NCBI RefSeq assembly: GCF_904846715.1
Contig: NZ_CAJHBU010000005.1
Span: forward strand, 99,994-163,993
Length of the DNA stretch: 64,000 nt
From: Psychrobacter vallis
GTDB lineage: Bacteria > Pseudomonadota > Gammaproteobacteria > Pseudomonadales > Moraxellaceae
Direction: 5' to 3'
Shown: piece after piece, positions 8,907-18,895 of the stretch
How the letters are laid out: each line of letters starts with the position of its first letter
Numbering within the stretch: the first letter of the stretch is position 1
Position numbers and translations under genes: made by a program
The notes under the pieces: generated by a model
Databases searched by the model: none
What the model was told of the DNA's origin: nothing
The model's input: only the letters and a program-made list of their open reading frames with translations

Positions 8907-9413
8907 ATGTTTACTGTTCCTGTATTAGATATTAAGTCTGATCCGCTAGATGTGTTGCTGGCTGTGATTGGCTATCGTTTGTCGATGCTGGCTGATAGCA
9001 ATGATGAAGCGGTCGAAGCACTATTTGCAGATCGTCAAGTCACAATCGAGTTTGCCAGTGCCGAATCTGATGTCGCTCGTCACTTTAGCTTTGACAATGG
9101 TGAGTTTAGCCAGCGTAGTGGTCATGCCGAAAAAGCCGACCTGACTATCACCTTTAAAGACTCTATGACTGGTGTTAAGCTTTTGACCAAAGGCGATTTG
9201 CCTGCATTTATGACTGCTGTACAAGAAGGCAATCTGAGCATTGAGGGCGACTATAGCCTAATGATGTGGTTTAATAAGCTGGCCAAACACATCGTGCCAA
9301 CGATCCCTGATGAATATCAACCCTATGTCCAAAAAGCCAAACCATATGCTTATAAAGCACAGAAGTTTACCAACCATTGGATTGGTGTCGCCAAGCACAA
9401 ACTGGGCAAATAA
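8907..9413 (+). CDS. SCP2 sterol-binding-domain protein
   Basis: A 168-residue cytosolic protein whose central part (about residues 10-110) fits the SCP2 lipid-binding fold: DLTITFKDSMTGVKLLTKGD, then FMTAVQEGNLSIEGDYSLMMWF. A short C-terminal extension rich in Tyr and Lys follows (QPYVQKAKPYAYKAQKF). Such domains bind hydrophobic ligands; UbiJ/UbiT ubiquinone factors are relatives, but nothing here proves that role. AGGAG lies seven bases before the ATG at 8907; an upstream TTG in frame (8880) has no ribosome site. It is a single gene closed by its own terminator. Confidence 0.8.
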   Translation: MFTVPVLDIKSDPLDVLLAVIGYRLSMLADSNDEAVEALFADRQVTIEFASAESDVARHFSFDNGEFSQRSGHAEKADLTITFKDSMTGVKLLTKGDLPAFMTAVQEGNLSIEGDYSLMMWFNKLAKHIVPTIPDEYQPYVQKAKPYAYKAQKFTNHWIGVAKHKLGK

Positions 9414-9469
9414 ACCCAGTCTAATGATTGAATAGCTATAAATACTATATCCTAGTGTTCTGACTTTCC

Positions 9470-9504
9470 AAAAAGGTTGCGTTATACTATACCGCAACCT
9501 TTTT
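9470..9504 (+). terminator. Intrinsic terminator after the SCP2 gene
   Basis: Twelve-bp stem AAAAAGGTTGCG / CGCAACCTTTTT with an 11-base loop, ending in a T-run. It lies 57 bp after the stop codon of the SCP2-domain gene. Confidence 0.85.
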
Positions 9505-9584
9505 ATTATCTTAAAAATGACAATAGACAAAAGTATTTGGATTTATCTGATACCGTTTAATATTATTGTAAAAGGACTTATATC

Positions 9585-10769
9585 ATGGCAGGATTACTTA
9601 GCATCTCAGAACCTAACGCCAGTAACCCCACTGACCCACTTGGCAATCAAATTAATCAAATGAATAATCAAGCCAGCACCAACAATGATTTTTTGGCCAG
9701 CTTAGCAACCGACGCGATTAATACCGACCAACAAACTATGAATACATACAACCGTGCAGACATCGCGCAACTGTTTGACTTGCCTTTGATGGATTTGTTA
9801 TTAAAAGCGCAAACGATTCATCGAGCGCATTTTACCGCCAATGAAGTTCAGATCAGCACTTTGCTGTCTATTAAAACCGGCAACTGTCCTGAAGATTGTG
9901 GTTACTGCTCACAATCCGGGCATCACCGTGACACAACCAAATTGCAAGCAGAAAAACGCTTAGAAATTGACAAAGTGATTGCCGCCGCCAAACGTGCCAA
10001 AGCCACTGGTTCATCACGTTTTTGTATGGGAGCGGCGTGGAAGCATCCAAGCGCTAAAGACATGCCTTATGTGGTAGAACTGGTCAAAGAGGTAAAGGCG
10101 TTGGGGCTTGAGACGTGTATGACGCTTGGTATGCTCGACACCAATCAAGCGACGCAACTTGCGGATGCAGGGCTAGATTATTACAATCATAACCTAGATA
10201 CCTCGCGCAGCTATTATGAGCAAGTCGTCAGCACACGTAGCTATGACGAGCGCCTTGATACGATAGAGAACGTGCGCAACTCCGGCATCAATGTTTGTAG
10301 TGGTAATATTGTGGGCATGGGCGAAAGTCGCGACGATCGCATTGACTGGGTACATGAGCTGCTCAAAATGCCCAAAGCGCCAGAATCTATTCCTGTCAAT
10401 TTATTGGTTCCTATCGCAGGGACACCCATTGGAGATCGGGTGATTGCAGAGGGTCAGCTATCCGTACTTGAATGGATACGTACTATCGCTGTGACTCGTA
10501 TTTGCTGCCCGACCAGTTATGTTCGTCTGTCTGCTGGACGTGAAAGCTTATCTGACTCTGAGCAAGCGTTGGCCTTTATGGCGGGTGCCAATTCGTTCTT
10601 TTACGGTGATAAGCTATTGACCACAGGAAACGCCAGTCAATCAGGTGACGACAGACTCATGCGTGAGCTTGGTCTAACCAAGCAGTTTGCTGCACCCAGA
10701 GCGCCTAAGCAAGTACCTGTCATGGATGCGATGAGCGGTCATCAATCACAAGTGGTATTGGCAGAGTAG
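9585..10769 (+). CDS. bioB: Biotin synthase BioB
   Basis: Radical-SAM enzyme that inserts sulfur into dethiobiotin, the last step of biotin synthesis. The SAM-cluster cysteines are C101, C105 and C108 (NCPEDCGYC). The [2Fe-2S] ligands appear in [15 protein letters not shown] and INVCSG, and the ligand Arg in SYVRLSAGR. The protein is 394 aa against about 346 in E. coli because of an Asn/Gln-rich N-terminal extension of about 50 residues. Homology to E. coli BioB starts near residue 57, but AAAGGA before the ATG at 9585 supports the long form; an internal Met at 52 is an alternative. No other bio genes are nearby. Confidence 0.97.
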   Translation: MAGLLSISEPNASNPTDPLGNQINQMNNQASTNNDFLASLATDAINTDQQTMNTYNRADIAQLFDLPLMDLLLKAQTIHRAHFTANEVQISTLLSIKTGNCPEDCGYCSQSGHHRDTTKLQAEKRLEIDKVIAAAKRAKATGSSRFCMGAAWKHPSAKDMPYVVELVKEVKALGLETCMTLGMLDTNQATQLADAGLDYYNHNLDTSRSYYEQVVSTRSYDERLDTIENVRNSGINVCSGNIVGMGESRDDRIDWVHELLKMPKAPESIPVNLLVPIAGTPIGDRVIAEGQLSVLEWIRTIAVTRICCPTSYVRLSAGRESLSDSEQALAFMAGANSFFYGDKLLTTGNASQSGDDRLMRELGLTKQFAAPRAPKQVPVMDAMSGHQSQVVLAE

Positions 10770-10873
10770 TTTTTGTACTTTGTATAACGCTACTATTATT
10801 GGATAATCTGCGCTAAGCTTGCCAGCCTCATTTACGGCGCCAATAAGCTGGAATACACATAAGAGAGACGATC

Positions 10874-11308
10874 ATGCCAGATTATTTTAACTGGATTAAA
10901 GCGGCACACATTATCTCGATGGTCTGCTGGTTTGCGGCGATATTTTATTTGCCGCGCCTGTTCGTCTATCACGCGATGAGCGACGATAGCATCAGCCATG
11001 AGCGCTTTACCATTATGGAGCGCAAGCTCTATCGCGGCATTATGACCCCAGCGATGATAGCAACATGGGTATTTGGCCTATGGATGGTAGGATTGGGCTG
11101 GGAGGTTTATAAAACCCAAGGCTGGTTACACGTCAAGCTGCTACTGGTAGTACTACTGTCTGGCTATCATGGTGCCTGCGGCTTTTACCGCAAAAAACTG
11201 ATAGACAACCCGCATTATAAATCCCACAAATTTTGGCGCTGGTTTAATGAAGTACCCGTTTTTGCGTTGGTTATTATTGTGATTTTAGCGGTGGTAAAAC
11301 CTTTTTAA
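10874..11308 (+). CDS. hemJ: Protoporphyrinogen IX oxidase HemJ
   Basis: A 144-residue membrane protein of the HemJ (UPF0093) family, which oxidises protoporphyrinogen IX to protoporphyrin IX in haem synthesis in bacteria lacking HemG/HemY. Four membrane segments are visible. Conserved features are the early His in IKAAHIISMVCWFA, LPRLFVYH at about 26-33, and ERKLYRGIMTPAM at about 49-61. Length is typical. GAGAG stands before the ATG. It lies 104 bp after bioB on the same strand. Confidence 0.92.
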   Translation: MPDYFNWIKAAHIISMVCWFAAIFYLPRLFVYHAMSDDSISHERFTIMERKLYRGIMTPAMIATWVFGLWMVGLGWEVYKTQGWLHVKLLLVVLLSGYHGACGFYRKKLIDNPHYKSHKFWRWFNEVPVFALVIIVILAVVKPF

Positions 11309-11336
11309 AATTGATTTCCTTGCAAATTGCCAAAGA

Positions 11337-11444
11337 TATATTTGAAATACTTTAAAGTCGCTACAGTATTGCTGGTGTAAATTTTTTGCAGCATCGAGCT
11401 GCGTAGGCACAGCAAGCCAGAAAAATTTTCACCAGCAGTACGTG
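11337..11444 (+). repeat. 108-bp palindromic intergenic repeat, copy A
   Basis: Begins with a degenerate TATA-ended motif (TATATTTGAAATACTTTAAA), followed by near-perfect 20-bp inverted arms (TATTGCTGGTGTAAATTTTT at 11368-11387 and its partner at 11421-11440) around a centre containing GTAGGCACAGCAAGC. Related full copies are at 28332-28440 (same strand) and 38011-38118 (opposite strand). Confidence 0.75.
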
Positions 11445-11480
11445 TTATATCGATATTACTTTTCACTGACTGATATCTTA

Positions 11481-11535
11481 AAAAATAAAAAAGCGTCCGT
11501 AACCTTAAATAAGTTACAGACGCTTTTTTATTTTT
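11481..11535. terminator. Bidirectional terminator between hemJ and the secreted protein gene
   Basis: Stem AAGCGTC plus GTAAC pairing with GTTAC plus GACGCTT (one internal mismatch), flanked by A-runs on the left and T-runs on the right. It lies between convergent genes and can serve both. Confidence 0.85.
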
Positions 11536-11594
11536 GCTAATCAGACCTAAAGCAATATTAGTAGTAAGGTTTATTATAACGCTATCAACACGCC

Positions 11595-12404
11595 TTAAAC
11601 GCTCGGACGCATGATTTGATAGACGTTGCTCAAATCATAAACCCGATAACGTGCAGGTTCACGTCGGTTTTGTCCAGCATAGCTCAGTATCAGCGCTTGC
11701 TTAGCGCGCTCATCAACCCAGCCTACAAACAAACCACTGTGCTCAACACGATTATAGCCATGATTGATATAGTATAGCCAATCGCCAACTTCAATCTCAT
11801 CACTACTCGCATAAGGGCCTTGACCGTACGTGCCTTTATGAATGGTATCACGAGACACCCCTGCCCGTTTGAACACAGCATTAAGATAATCCCAGCAACC
11901 GCCTTGCACAATCGCACGCTCATTTAGCGTCATCTTACGTGCTGTACTGATTACCTCACGCGCAGCCAGACTGCTTTGCATCTCGGCCGTGCTCAAGAGC
12001 GGTAAATGCTCACTGTCGACATTATCATAGTTACCAGACAAAAACGCTGGTAGCACCGCAGGGATTTGACGCTGTACCTCAGGATAACGATATGCGGTAT
12101 TGATCGTTGGCGAATTGCCATTATTGGTTATATTTGGCGCATTATTGTTTGAATAAACCGTATTGGTCGTTGTTTGAATATTGGTAGGATTTGAGCGATG
12201 TGTGCCAGCACGTTGAATGGTAGAGCGAGTACTGACTTTGGCAGAGGGTACTGACGAGTTATAATGAATATTGGTATTAGACTGAGCAGATTTTTGAGCA
12301 ATAAGCGCACTCATATTATCAGCATGGGCTTGGCTTGTTAGGCCAAAAGTAAACAACAACAAACTGCACGACGCTGTAACCAACGACACGGGCGAACGCG
12401 ACAT
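11595..12404 (-). CDS. Secreted protein with probable NlpC/P60-like cysteine-peptidase domain
   Basis: A 269-residue exported protein with signal peptide MSRSPVSLVTASCSLLLFTF, cut probably after SQAHA. A low-complexity Asn/Thr-rich stretch (about 35-95) follows, then a C-terminal domain with GGCWDYLNAVFKRAG and, about 55 residues on, GDWLYYIN and VEHSGLFVGW. The Cys then Gly-Asp then His-Ser-Gly order is that of NlpC/P60 or CHAP-like cell-wall hydrolases; the Cys and His could be catalytic. AAGGAG six bases before the ATG at 12404 fixes the start; a TTG two codons earlier is unlikely. Exact family is uncertain. Confidence 0.55.
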   Translation of the reverse strand: MSRSPVSLVTASCSLLLFTFGLTSQAHADNMSALIAQKSAQSNTNIHYNSSVPSAKVSTRSTIQRAGTHRSNPTNIQTTTNTVYSNNNAPNITNNGNSPTINTAYRYPEVQRQIPAVLPAFLSGNYDNVDSEHLPLLSTAEMQSSLAAREVISTARKMTLNERAIVQGGCWDYLNAVFKRAGVSRDTIHKGTYGQGPYASSDEIEVGDWLYYINHGYNRVEHSGLFVGWVDERAKQALILSYAGQNRREPARYRVYDLSNVYQIMRPSV

Positions 12405-12659
12405 GACCAACTCCTTGTCAATAAGAGATAAATGACAAAATAAACAATGGTATCAAGGAAAATTTTTCAATCTTACTTATAAACTATTTAGGCAGGAGTC
12501 TGCAAGCATTATTGCACTTAGATAACCGATAGAAGGCATAAAAATAGCGATAAATGGTTAGGGCGTGTTTGATATTCGACTATGGCACTGACAGAGATTA
12601 TTACACTATCCTGAGATAACATAAGCGTTTTTAACACGTATCACTTCATAGGCAGCGAG

Positions 12660-13163
12660 CTAAGAATGGGGCTCATCATTGCCCATCTTGATATTTACAT
12701 GGCGCTTGCTCAATGCTTGACCTTCCAAGATAGCTTTGGTAGCGGTTGCTTCTTGGATACTTTCAAAGCCGCTGATATGGTATTTACGGTTATCATCACC
12801 GTCAACAATCTGTAACTGCTCATCAATAAGATGAACTTTATCGCCATCAGCCAGATGGATGTGCTCACGTTTGCCTTGATTGTCATGCACCAGCTCACCA
12901 ACACGTACCCACAAGATACCGCTGCTAATGACACCTGTCATGGCTTTTTTGCGTTGTTGACGTTGCCGATTAAAAACAAAACTGCCAATGATAAGCAATG
13001 CCAGCGCACCAATAGCCAGACGTTCAGGCAATAGACTCATTGCCAGCGCTACCGCCACTGCACCCACCAATAATGCTGACCCAAACCAAAACAAGCCATT
13101 GTCCGCCGCTTGTGGCTGACCCTGTAAAGTGATTTTGGCGCCATCATCAGTCAGCTTGAGCAT
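12660..13163 (-). CDS. Two-TM membrane protein of unknown function
   Basis: A 167-residue protein with two adjacent hydrophobic segments (about 24-45 and 48-64) and then a Gln/Arg/Lys turn (FNRQRQQRKKAM). A soluble, beta-rich C-terminal domain of about 90 residues follows (GILWVRVGELVHDN, HLADGDKVHLID). The layout looks like a small membrane-anchored PH-like or signalling domain, but I do not recognise the family. It lies about 118 bp downstream of rph, separated from it by a terminator. Confidence 0.6.
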   Translation of the reverse strand: MLKLTDDGAKITLQGQPQAADNGLFWFGSALLVGAVAVALAMSLLPERLAIGALALLIIGSFVFNRQRQQRKKAMTGVISSGILWVRVGELVHDNQGKREHIHLADGDKVHLIDEQLQIVDGDDNRKYHISGFESIQEATATKAILEGQALSKRHVNIKMGNDEPHS

Positions 13164-13203
13164 ACGTTAGTACCTATTACAAAAATTAGGGTGATTGTCT
13201 ATG

Positions 13204-13236
13204 AAAAAACTGCCTATCAAGAGCTAACAGGCAGTT
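13204..13236 (-). terminator. Intrinsic terminator of rph
   Basis: On the minus strand, stem AACTGCCT / AGGCAGTT with a 13-base loop runs directly into TTTTTT. It lies 45 bp after the rph stop. Confidence 0.8.
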
Positions 13237-13280
13237 ATTGGAACGAAAAATCGAGACAGCGTGCTGAAGATAAAAACAGA

Positions 13281-13997
13281 TTACCAGCCAAGCGCTGTCT
13301 GTTGCATTTTAATCAATTCCGCAATGCCTTTTTCGGCAAGAATCAACATATCATCGGCTTGCGCACGAGTAAATGGCTTCTCTTCCGCTGTGCCTTGTAG
13401 CTCAATAAACTCACCTTTTTGGGTCATCACGACGTTCAAATCGGTATCACAGCTGGCGTCTTCTTCATAGTTCAAATCTAGGTACGCTTCGCCATCTTTC
13501 ATACCGACAGAAACAGCTGCAACCAGACCAATTAACGGATCTGCTTTTAGTTTTTTGGTTTTTTGGATACTTTCTAATGCATCGATAAGGGCAATGGCCG
13601 CACCCGTCACACTAGCGGTACGAGTACCACCATCGGCTTGTAAAACATCACAATCAAGATAAATGGTGTTTTCACCCAGCTTACTTAAGTCAATCATGGC
13701 ACGTAAGCTACGACCGATTAAGCGCTGAATCTCTTGGGTACGACCTGACTGCTTGCCGCGTGCCGCTTCACGTTGATTACGGGTATTGGTCGCTCGTGGT
13801 AACATGCCATATTCGGCAGTGATCCAACCTTTGCCTTTGCCTTTTAGCCAGCGCGGTACGCCCGACTCAACACTAGCGGTACACAATACTTTGGTATCGC
13901 CAAAACTTACCAACACTGACCCTTCGGCATGCTTAGTGTAATGGCGCTCAAAGCTGATCGAGCGAAGTTGGTCGAGCTCACGATTGTCAATACGCAT
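13281..13997 (-). CDS. rph: Ribonuclease PH
   Basis: A 238-residue phosphorolytic 3'-5' exoribonuclease that trims tRNA 3' ends. The whole family pattern is present: [20 protein letters not shown] at the N-terminus, EYGMLPRAT with the active-site Arg cluster ([20 protein letters not shown]), [19 protein letters not shown], and the late [18 protein letters not shown]. Length matches E. coli RPH (238). AGGAA precedes the ATG. In E. coli it is next to pyrE; here it is next to a fadD gene. Confidence 0.96.
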   Translation of the reverse strand: MRIDNRELDQLRSISFERHYTKHAEGSVLVSFGDTKVLCTASVESGVPRWLKGKGKGWITAEYGMLPRATNTRNQREAARGKQSGRTQEIQRLIGRSLRAMIDLSKLGENTIYLDCDVLQADGGTRTASVTGAAIALIDALESIQKTKKLKADPLIGLVAAVSVGMKDGEAYLDLNYEEDASCDTDLNVVMTQKGEFIELQGTAEEKPFTRAQADDMLILAEKGIAELIKMQQTALGW

Positions 13998-14154
13998 AAA
14001 AATTCCTAGTAAGATGTTTTAAAAGCAGTGTCATAAAAATAAGAGGTCTGTTGCAGTTGGGCTGAGCAATCTATATTTAGCAAAGTATGTACACACTAAA
14101 AAATGAGAATGGCAGGCCTTAGCACACTTAAATATTGAGATATCCTAACGTGAC

Positions 14155-14195
14155 AGCGGCGCAATAGCAAGATTCTCTCAAGCTATGACGCCGCT
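14155..14195. repeat. Long hairpin downstream of fadD paralog 1
   Basis: Arms GCGGCG + ATAGC and GCTAT + CGCCGC pair with a two-base internal loop on each side and a 13-base apical loop. It lies 46 bp past the fadD stop on the minus strand and has no T-run, so it may act as a 3' stabiliser or a Rho-assisted end. Confidence 0.5.
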
Positions 14196-14240
14196 ACGTA
14201 GCCATGGAGCTGGCGTACCAAAGAAAGAATAACCGTAAAA

Positions 14241-16100
14241 TTATTCTAACCCTTCCATCTTACGCAATTCTTTACGTAGGATTTTACCAACGTTCGATTT
14301 TGGTAATTCATCCACAAATTGTATATGGCGTGGACGCTTATAGCCCGTCAATTGCTTTTTGCCAAAATCTAGCAACTCTTGTTCTGTGACGTTGCCTTTT
14401 TTGACCACAAATAATTTTGGTTCTTCACCGCGCTCTTCATTGGGTACACCAATGGCACCGCACTCCGCTACGGCCGGATGCTCGCTCATGGCTTCTTCGA
14501 TCTCATTGGGATAGACGTTAAAACCAGAAACCAAAATCATATCTTTTTTGCGGTCGACAATTTTGATAAAGCCTTTTTCATCCATGATACCGATATCACC
14601 TGTTTTTAGGTAACCATTGGCCGTAAAACTTTCGGCCGTTTCTTTTGGACGATTTTGATAGCCAATCATGACCTGCGGCCCTTTGACACAAATCTCGCCA
14701 CGATCACCTAGGGCGACTTCGTTTTCGTCATCATCGATTAGTATGATATCCGTGCTAGATGCAGGAATACCAATTTTATTGGTAAATTCAGCAATAGTCA
14801 TTGGGTTAAACGCAACCACTGGTGAGGTCTCAGACAAACCATATCCTTCTACGATAGGCAGGCCTGTGATTTTGTGCCACTCTTTGGCCACGCTCGGCAA
14901 CACGGACATACCGCCGCCAATAGAGGCTTTTAGGTTAGAAAAATCTAAATCCGCAAAACCTTCTTTATGCACCAAACCATTGAACAAGGTATTTACCGCA
15001 GGGATAAAAGAGGGTTTGTATTTGCCCATCTCTTTAATCAGACCGTCAAGGTCGCGAGGGTTCGGGATAAGCAAACCCGCATAGCCTTGGTACATGCCAT
15101 ACATACCGCACACCATGAAGGAGAAGACGTGATAAAGCGGCAACGCGGTCAAAATAACGTCGCTTGCATCCGCATCATCTTCAAACGCACTGTTCATAAG
15201 CGCGCTAATCTGCAACATATTGGCGACTAAATTACCGTGAGACAACATCGCGCCTTTAGCAACGCCTGTCGTACCGCCCGTATATTGTAGCAAAGCCACA
15301 TCGCTCAAATTCAAATCAGGGCGTTTATAATGGCTGGCTGATACCTCGCTTAATGCATGCTTAAAGCTCACGCTATTTGGCAAACTGTAAGCAGGAATCA
15401 TCTTTTTGATATAGCGTGCGACAAGGTTAACCACTGGTCCTTTGATCGTTCCTAGCATATCGCCAATCTTACAGACGATGACATGCTTAACTTGACCTTT
15501 ATCTTCTGCTTCTTGGTATGTTTTTGCAAAATTTTCTACAATGAATAAGGCTTTTGTACCACTGTCATGCAGCTGATGCGATAACTCGCGGCTGGTATAC
15601 AAAGGGTTGACGTTGACCAGCACCATACCTGCGCGGATAATCCCCAAAGCAACCACTGGATACTGCAAAAGGTTCGGCATCATTACGCCAACTTTATCGC
15701 CCTTAGCCAGTCCTAACGACTGCAAATAGCTGGCAATCTGGCGACTGTATAAGTCTAATTGCTTAAAGCTGATGGAAGCGCCCATACAGATATAGGCCGT
15801 TTTTTGTCCATAACGACTAAAATTACGCTCAAACACCTCAAGTAAAGAGGTGTTGTCATCTGGCATATCGATAGTAGCGTCAATACCATAGCGCTCATAA
15901 GCGCTCAACCATGGGCTGTCGCTAGGTATCGTCGGCATAGTAGGAAATACATTGTCTTGATGAGCGTTGTCTTGATGAGTACTGATTTTATGGTTACTGT
16001 TTTCTTGGTTACTGTTTTGTTGAATACTATCAGACGCATTGCTTTTATTGCTGGTCGCAGCTTTATCGTTTGTCGTCTTTTTATCGATTGTGTCGGTCAT
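14241..16100 (-). CDS. fadD: Long-chain fatty acid--CoA ligase, paralog 1 (FadD type)
   Basis: Activates fatty acids to acyl-CoA with ATP, the entry step to beta-oxidation. ANL-superfamily motifs are complete: LQYTGGTTGVAKGAM (phosphate-binding loop), GYGLSETSPVV, GYLKTGDIG, and LPKSNVGKILRKELR with the catalytic Lys near the C-terminus. The protein is 619 aa, longer than its neighbour (575), because of an Asn/Ser/His/Gln-rich N-terminal extension of about 60 residues built partly from 15-bp tandem repeats. AGGGA precedes the ATG. A second fadD lies 528 bp upstream on the same strand; adjacent fadD1-fadD2 pairs are known from Pseudomonas and relatives. Confidence 0.9.
   Translation of the reverse strand: MTDTIDKKTTNDKAATSNKSNASDSIQQNSNQENSNHKISTHQDNAHQDNVFPTMPTIPSDSPWLSAYERYGIDATIDMPDDNTSLLEVFERNFSRYGQKTAYICMGASISFKQLDLYSRQIASYLQSLGLAKGDKVGVMMPNLLQYPVVALGIIRAGMVLVNVNPLYTSRELSHQLHDSGTKALFIVENFAKTYQEAEDKGQVKHVIVCKIGDMLGTIKGPVVNLVARYIKKMIPAYSLPNSVSFKHALSEVSASHYKRPDLNLSDVALLQYTGGTTGVAKGAMLSHGNLVANMLQISALMNSAFEDDADASDVILTALPLYHVFSFMVCGMYGMYQGYAGLLIPNPRDLDGLIKEMGKYKPSFIPAVNTLFNGLVHKEGFADLDFSNLKASIGGGMSVLPSVAKEWHKITGLPIVEGYGLSETSPVVAFNPMTIAEFTNKIGIPASSTDIILIDDDENEVALGDRGEICVKGPQVMIGYQNRPKETAESFTANGYLKTGDIGIMDEKGFIKIVDRKKDMILVSGFNVYPNEIEEAMSEHPAVAECGAIGVPNEERGEEPKLFVVKKGNVTEQELLDFGKKQLTGYKRPRHIQFVDELPKSNVGKILRKELRKMEGLE
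15952..16023 (-). repeat. Two 15-bp tandem repeat pairs in the fadD N-terminal extension
   Basis: TTGTCTTGATGAGCG at 15952-15966 is repeated with two changes at 15967-15981. TTACTGTTTTCTTGG at 15994-16008 is repeated with two changes at 16009-16023. Both units are multiples of three, so they lengthen the protein in frame. Confidence 0.85.
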
Positions 16101-16176
16101 AACTTTCCCTAAATGTTACCGTTAAAAACGTAAAATAATCTCAGGTATGTCCTCATTTTGAAAATGATCATAAAAA

Positions 16177-16191
16177 TGAGGACACGCCCTA
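16177..16191 (+). repeat. 15-bp motif TGAGGACACGCCCTA, copy 2
   Basis: Identical to positions 1-15 and to the reverse complement of 25402-25416. All three copies lie outside genes. Confidence 0.7.
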
Positions 16192-16510
16192 ATGAACACA
16201 CCATTATTTTTTGTGAGTGGTCAATGACAGCAAAAACTTGTGAATAATAAACGTGGTAACACTCTAAAGTTTGTCATTCACAAGCTTTGTCGATCAAAGC
16301 GTCAGCTAAGCCAAATAGAGATGGCGTCATACTTCGGTAGCACCGAATCAAATAACTTTTTTCCATGACAGTTTTACCGGAATCAGAGCGTAAAACTGAT
16401 GACATTTTGTAGATAAATACAAAAATATGTCGCTGAGCACTATAGCAGTTTTGCTAAACATTCTCTATCTATACTGGCGTCGTCCTAAGGCTAGCAAAGT
16501 GGCAAAGACA

Positions 16511-16552
16511 AAAAAATGATAAGGCAGCCTATAAGCAACCTTATCATTTTTG
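16511..16552. terminator. Terminator of fadD paralog 2
   Basis: Stem AAAATGATAAGG / CCTTATCATTTT around a 14-base loop, with A-run on one side and T-run on the other, so it can work on both strands. On the minus strand it closes the gene at 16629-18356. Confidence 0.75.
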
Positions 16553-16628
16553 ATTGGACTGTCATTCTGTTTGGTGCCTACCACTCATAGGCACTCGTAA
16601 TAAACGTTATAAGTTCAATATGGATGGA

Positions 16629-18356
16629 TTAACCGTGATTCTTTTCTTCAAGCGTGCGTAAATCTTTATGTAAAATCTTACCGACGTTTGACTTCGGCAA
16701 CTCATCGATGAACTCAACATAACGAGGACGCTTATAACCAGTTAAATTTTCTTTGCTATAAGCAAGCACTTCTTCTTTAGTCAAACTGTCATCACTACGG
16801 ACGACATAGATTTTTGGTACTTCGCCGCTCTTTTCATCTTCGACACCGATGACGCCACATTCCAGAATCTTTGGATGACCTGACATTACATCTTCGACTT
16901 CGTTTGGATAGACGTTGAAGCCTGATACCAGAATCATATTCTTTTTGCGATCGACAATCTTAAAATAACCTTCTTCGTCCATCACACCGATATCACCCGT
17001 ACGGAAATAGCCATCTGCTGTCATGACTTCAGCAGTTGCATCATCACGTTTCCAGTAGCCTTTCATTACCTGCGGCCCGCGGACACAAATCTCACCGCGC
17101 TCTCCAAGTGCCACTTCATTGCCTTCTTCATCCAAAATAGCCATATCAGTCGCAGGCATCGGTAAACCAATATTACCAGAGAACTCACCAGTGCCATGTG
17201 GATTTGCTGACGCAACAGGCGATGTCTCTGACAAACCATAACCCTGCACGATAACGTTGCCTGTTATTTGTTGCCATTTAGCAGCGGTGTCTTTGAGTAC
17301 CGCCATACCGCCGCCCATAGACATCTCAAGTTTGCTATGATCCATACCTTGGAACTCTTCATTATTAGCAAGCGCATTAAACAACGTGTTTACTGCTGGG
17401 AAAAACGCTGGCGGATAATCTTTGTAGGCTTTGATTAAGCTTGGTAAATCACGTGGATTCGGCACGAGCAAACCAATACAACCACGGTACAGGCCATACA
17501 TACCACACACGGTAAATGAGAAAATATGATACAACGGCAGTGCGGTCATAATCACTGGTTGCTCATTTAACGTTTCAAACTTATCAAAGGCATTGCCCAA
17601 ATACGTATCACATTGGATGAGGTTGGCGACCAAATTACCGTGGGTGAGCATTGCACCTTTGGCCACGCCTGTTGTACCACCGGTGTATTGTAGGACAGCC
17701 ACATCGTCAAGACTGATATTGTTGGGACGCTTGTAGTTTTCGGCAGAAAAACGATTTAGGGCTTTTTTGAATTTTACACTGTCCTTGATATGATAATCAG
17801 GAACCATTTTTTTGATATGACGAACGACTGCATTGACGATAAAACCTTTGAGTGGGCTCATTAGATCGCCCATCGACGTGATTACCACATGGTCGACCAA
17901 ATCTTTACCAATATCGTCATACGTTTTGGCAAAGTTTTCAAGCAAAATCAGGGCTTTGGTGTCAGAGTCTTCTAACTGATGGGCAAGCTCTTTTGTGGTA
18001 TAAAGCGGATTGACATTGACCAGCGTCATGCCAGCTCTTAGTACACCCAACACAGCAACGGGCAGCTGCAAAATATTGGGCATCATCACCGCCACTTTAT
18101 CACCCTTTTGTAGCCCAAGTGACTGTAAATAGGCAGCAACTTGTTTACTGTAGCGGTCTAATTCTTCGTAAGACAGTTTGACATCCATACATACAAATGC
18201 AGTTTTGCCTGCATGGGTAATGAAGTTCTGCTCAATGATATCGATTAATGAAGTATTGGCAGCTGGCATCTCAATATCGTATTGAATGCCAAGTTTTTCA
18301 TACGTATTGACCCATACTTTATCATTGCGACGAATTAGGTTACCGTGATTTTCCAT
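16629..18356 (-). CDS. fadD: Long-chain fatty acid--CoA ligase, paralog 2 (FadD type)
   Basis: A 575-residue acyl-CoA synthetase with the same motif set as its neighbour (LQYTGGTTGVAKGAM, GYGLSETSPVA, GYFRTGDIG, LPKSNVGKILHKDLR) and no N-terminal extension. AGGAG before the ATG supports the start. Most residues align with paralog 1 without gaps, so the pair arose by duplication. A terminator separates the two genes, so they are probably expressed independently and may differ in chain-length preference (inference). It diverges from parC. Confidence 0.92.
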   Translation of the reverse strand: MENHGNLIRRNDKVWVNTYEKLGIQYDIEMPAANTSLIDIIEQNFITHAGKTAFVCMDVKLSYEELDRYSKQVAAYLQSLGLQKGDKVAVMMPNILQLPVAVLGVLRAGMTLVNVNPLYTTKELAHQLEDSDTKALILLENFAKTYDDIGKDLVDHVVITSMGDLMSPLKGFIVNAVVRHIKKMVPDYHIKDSVKFKKALNRFSAENYKRPNNISLDDVAVLQYTGGTTGVAKGAMLTHGNLVANLIQCDTYLGNAFDKFETLNEQPVIMTALPLYHIFSFTVCGMYGLYRGCIGLLVPNPRDLPSLIKAYKDYPPAFFPAVNTLFNALANNEEFQGMDHSKLEMSMGGGMAVLKDTAAKWQQITGNVIVQGYGLSETSPVASANPHGTGEFSGNIGLPMPATDMAILDEEGNEVALGERGEICVRGPQVMKGYWKRDDATAEVMTADGYFRTGDIGVMDEEGYFKIVDRKKNMILVSGFNVYPNEVEDVMSGHPKILECGVIGVEDEKSGEVPKIYVVRSDDSLTKEEVLAYSKENLTGYKRPRYVEFIDELPKSNVGKILHKDLRTLEEKNHG

Positions 18357-18895
18357 AATCTTTTTTCTCCTAGTAATAATGCGCTACCGTCAATCCATAC
18401 CAATCACAGTGTGATAAAAATACGACAACTCAGAACACAAACTTGTCATCATAATGGCAAGCAAAGCTGCGACGTAATCGTATCGTGACGGACAAACGGT
18501 ATAGCGGTAAATAGCCCTTTATTAATTAACATACACACTTTATATAGACTACTCAATACAAAAGATTGTTACTTGAGTTCGCAAACTGGCTTGACTAACC
18601 ATTATCCAATACATATCAATCATTTAGCCATAGGTATCGAACAAATTACCAATGGTTTTTTGACGAACATTTATTCATGAAAATCTGTTAATTTTAAATT
18701 GAATCGGTCAGTACAGATGACATAATGGGCAATCTATATTATAAATAGAAAACCACATGAGCACGTCATACACTGTCGTCTATTCTGACTTATGCCTTTT
18801 TAATTCGGCCAATATCCTTTACGATAGCACTATTCTATTTGCTCGATTGCCCCAATTGTTGATACCTATTAAAACTCATAAGTGAACCCTATTTT
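18357..18895. other. Divergent control region between fadD and parC
   Basis: Five hundred and thirty-nine AT-rich base pairs between divergent genes. Several TATA-like stretches occur, but I see no convincing -35/-10 pair, operator or RNA gene. Confidence 0.4.

Larger units (their letters stand above)
16101..16628. other. Intergenic region between the two fadD genes
   Basis: No gene is supported in these 528 bp. They hold one copy of the 15-bp TGAGGACACGCCCTA motif (16177-16191), a nearby inverted partial copy (TGTCCTCATTTT at about 16148), and the terminator at 16511-16552. The promoter of fadD paralog 1 is probably here but cannot be placed. Confidence 0.5.
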
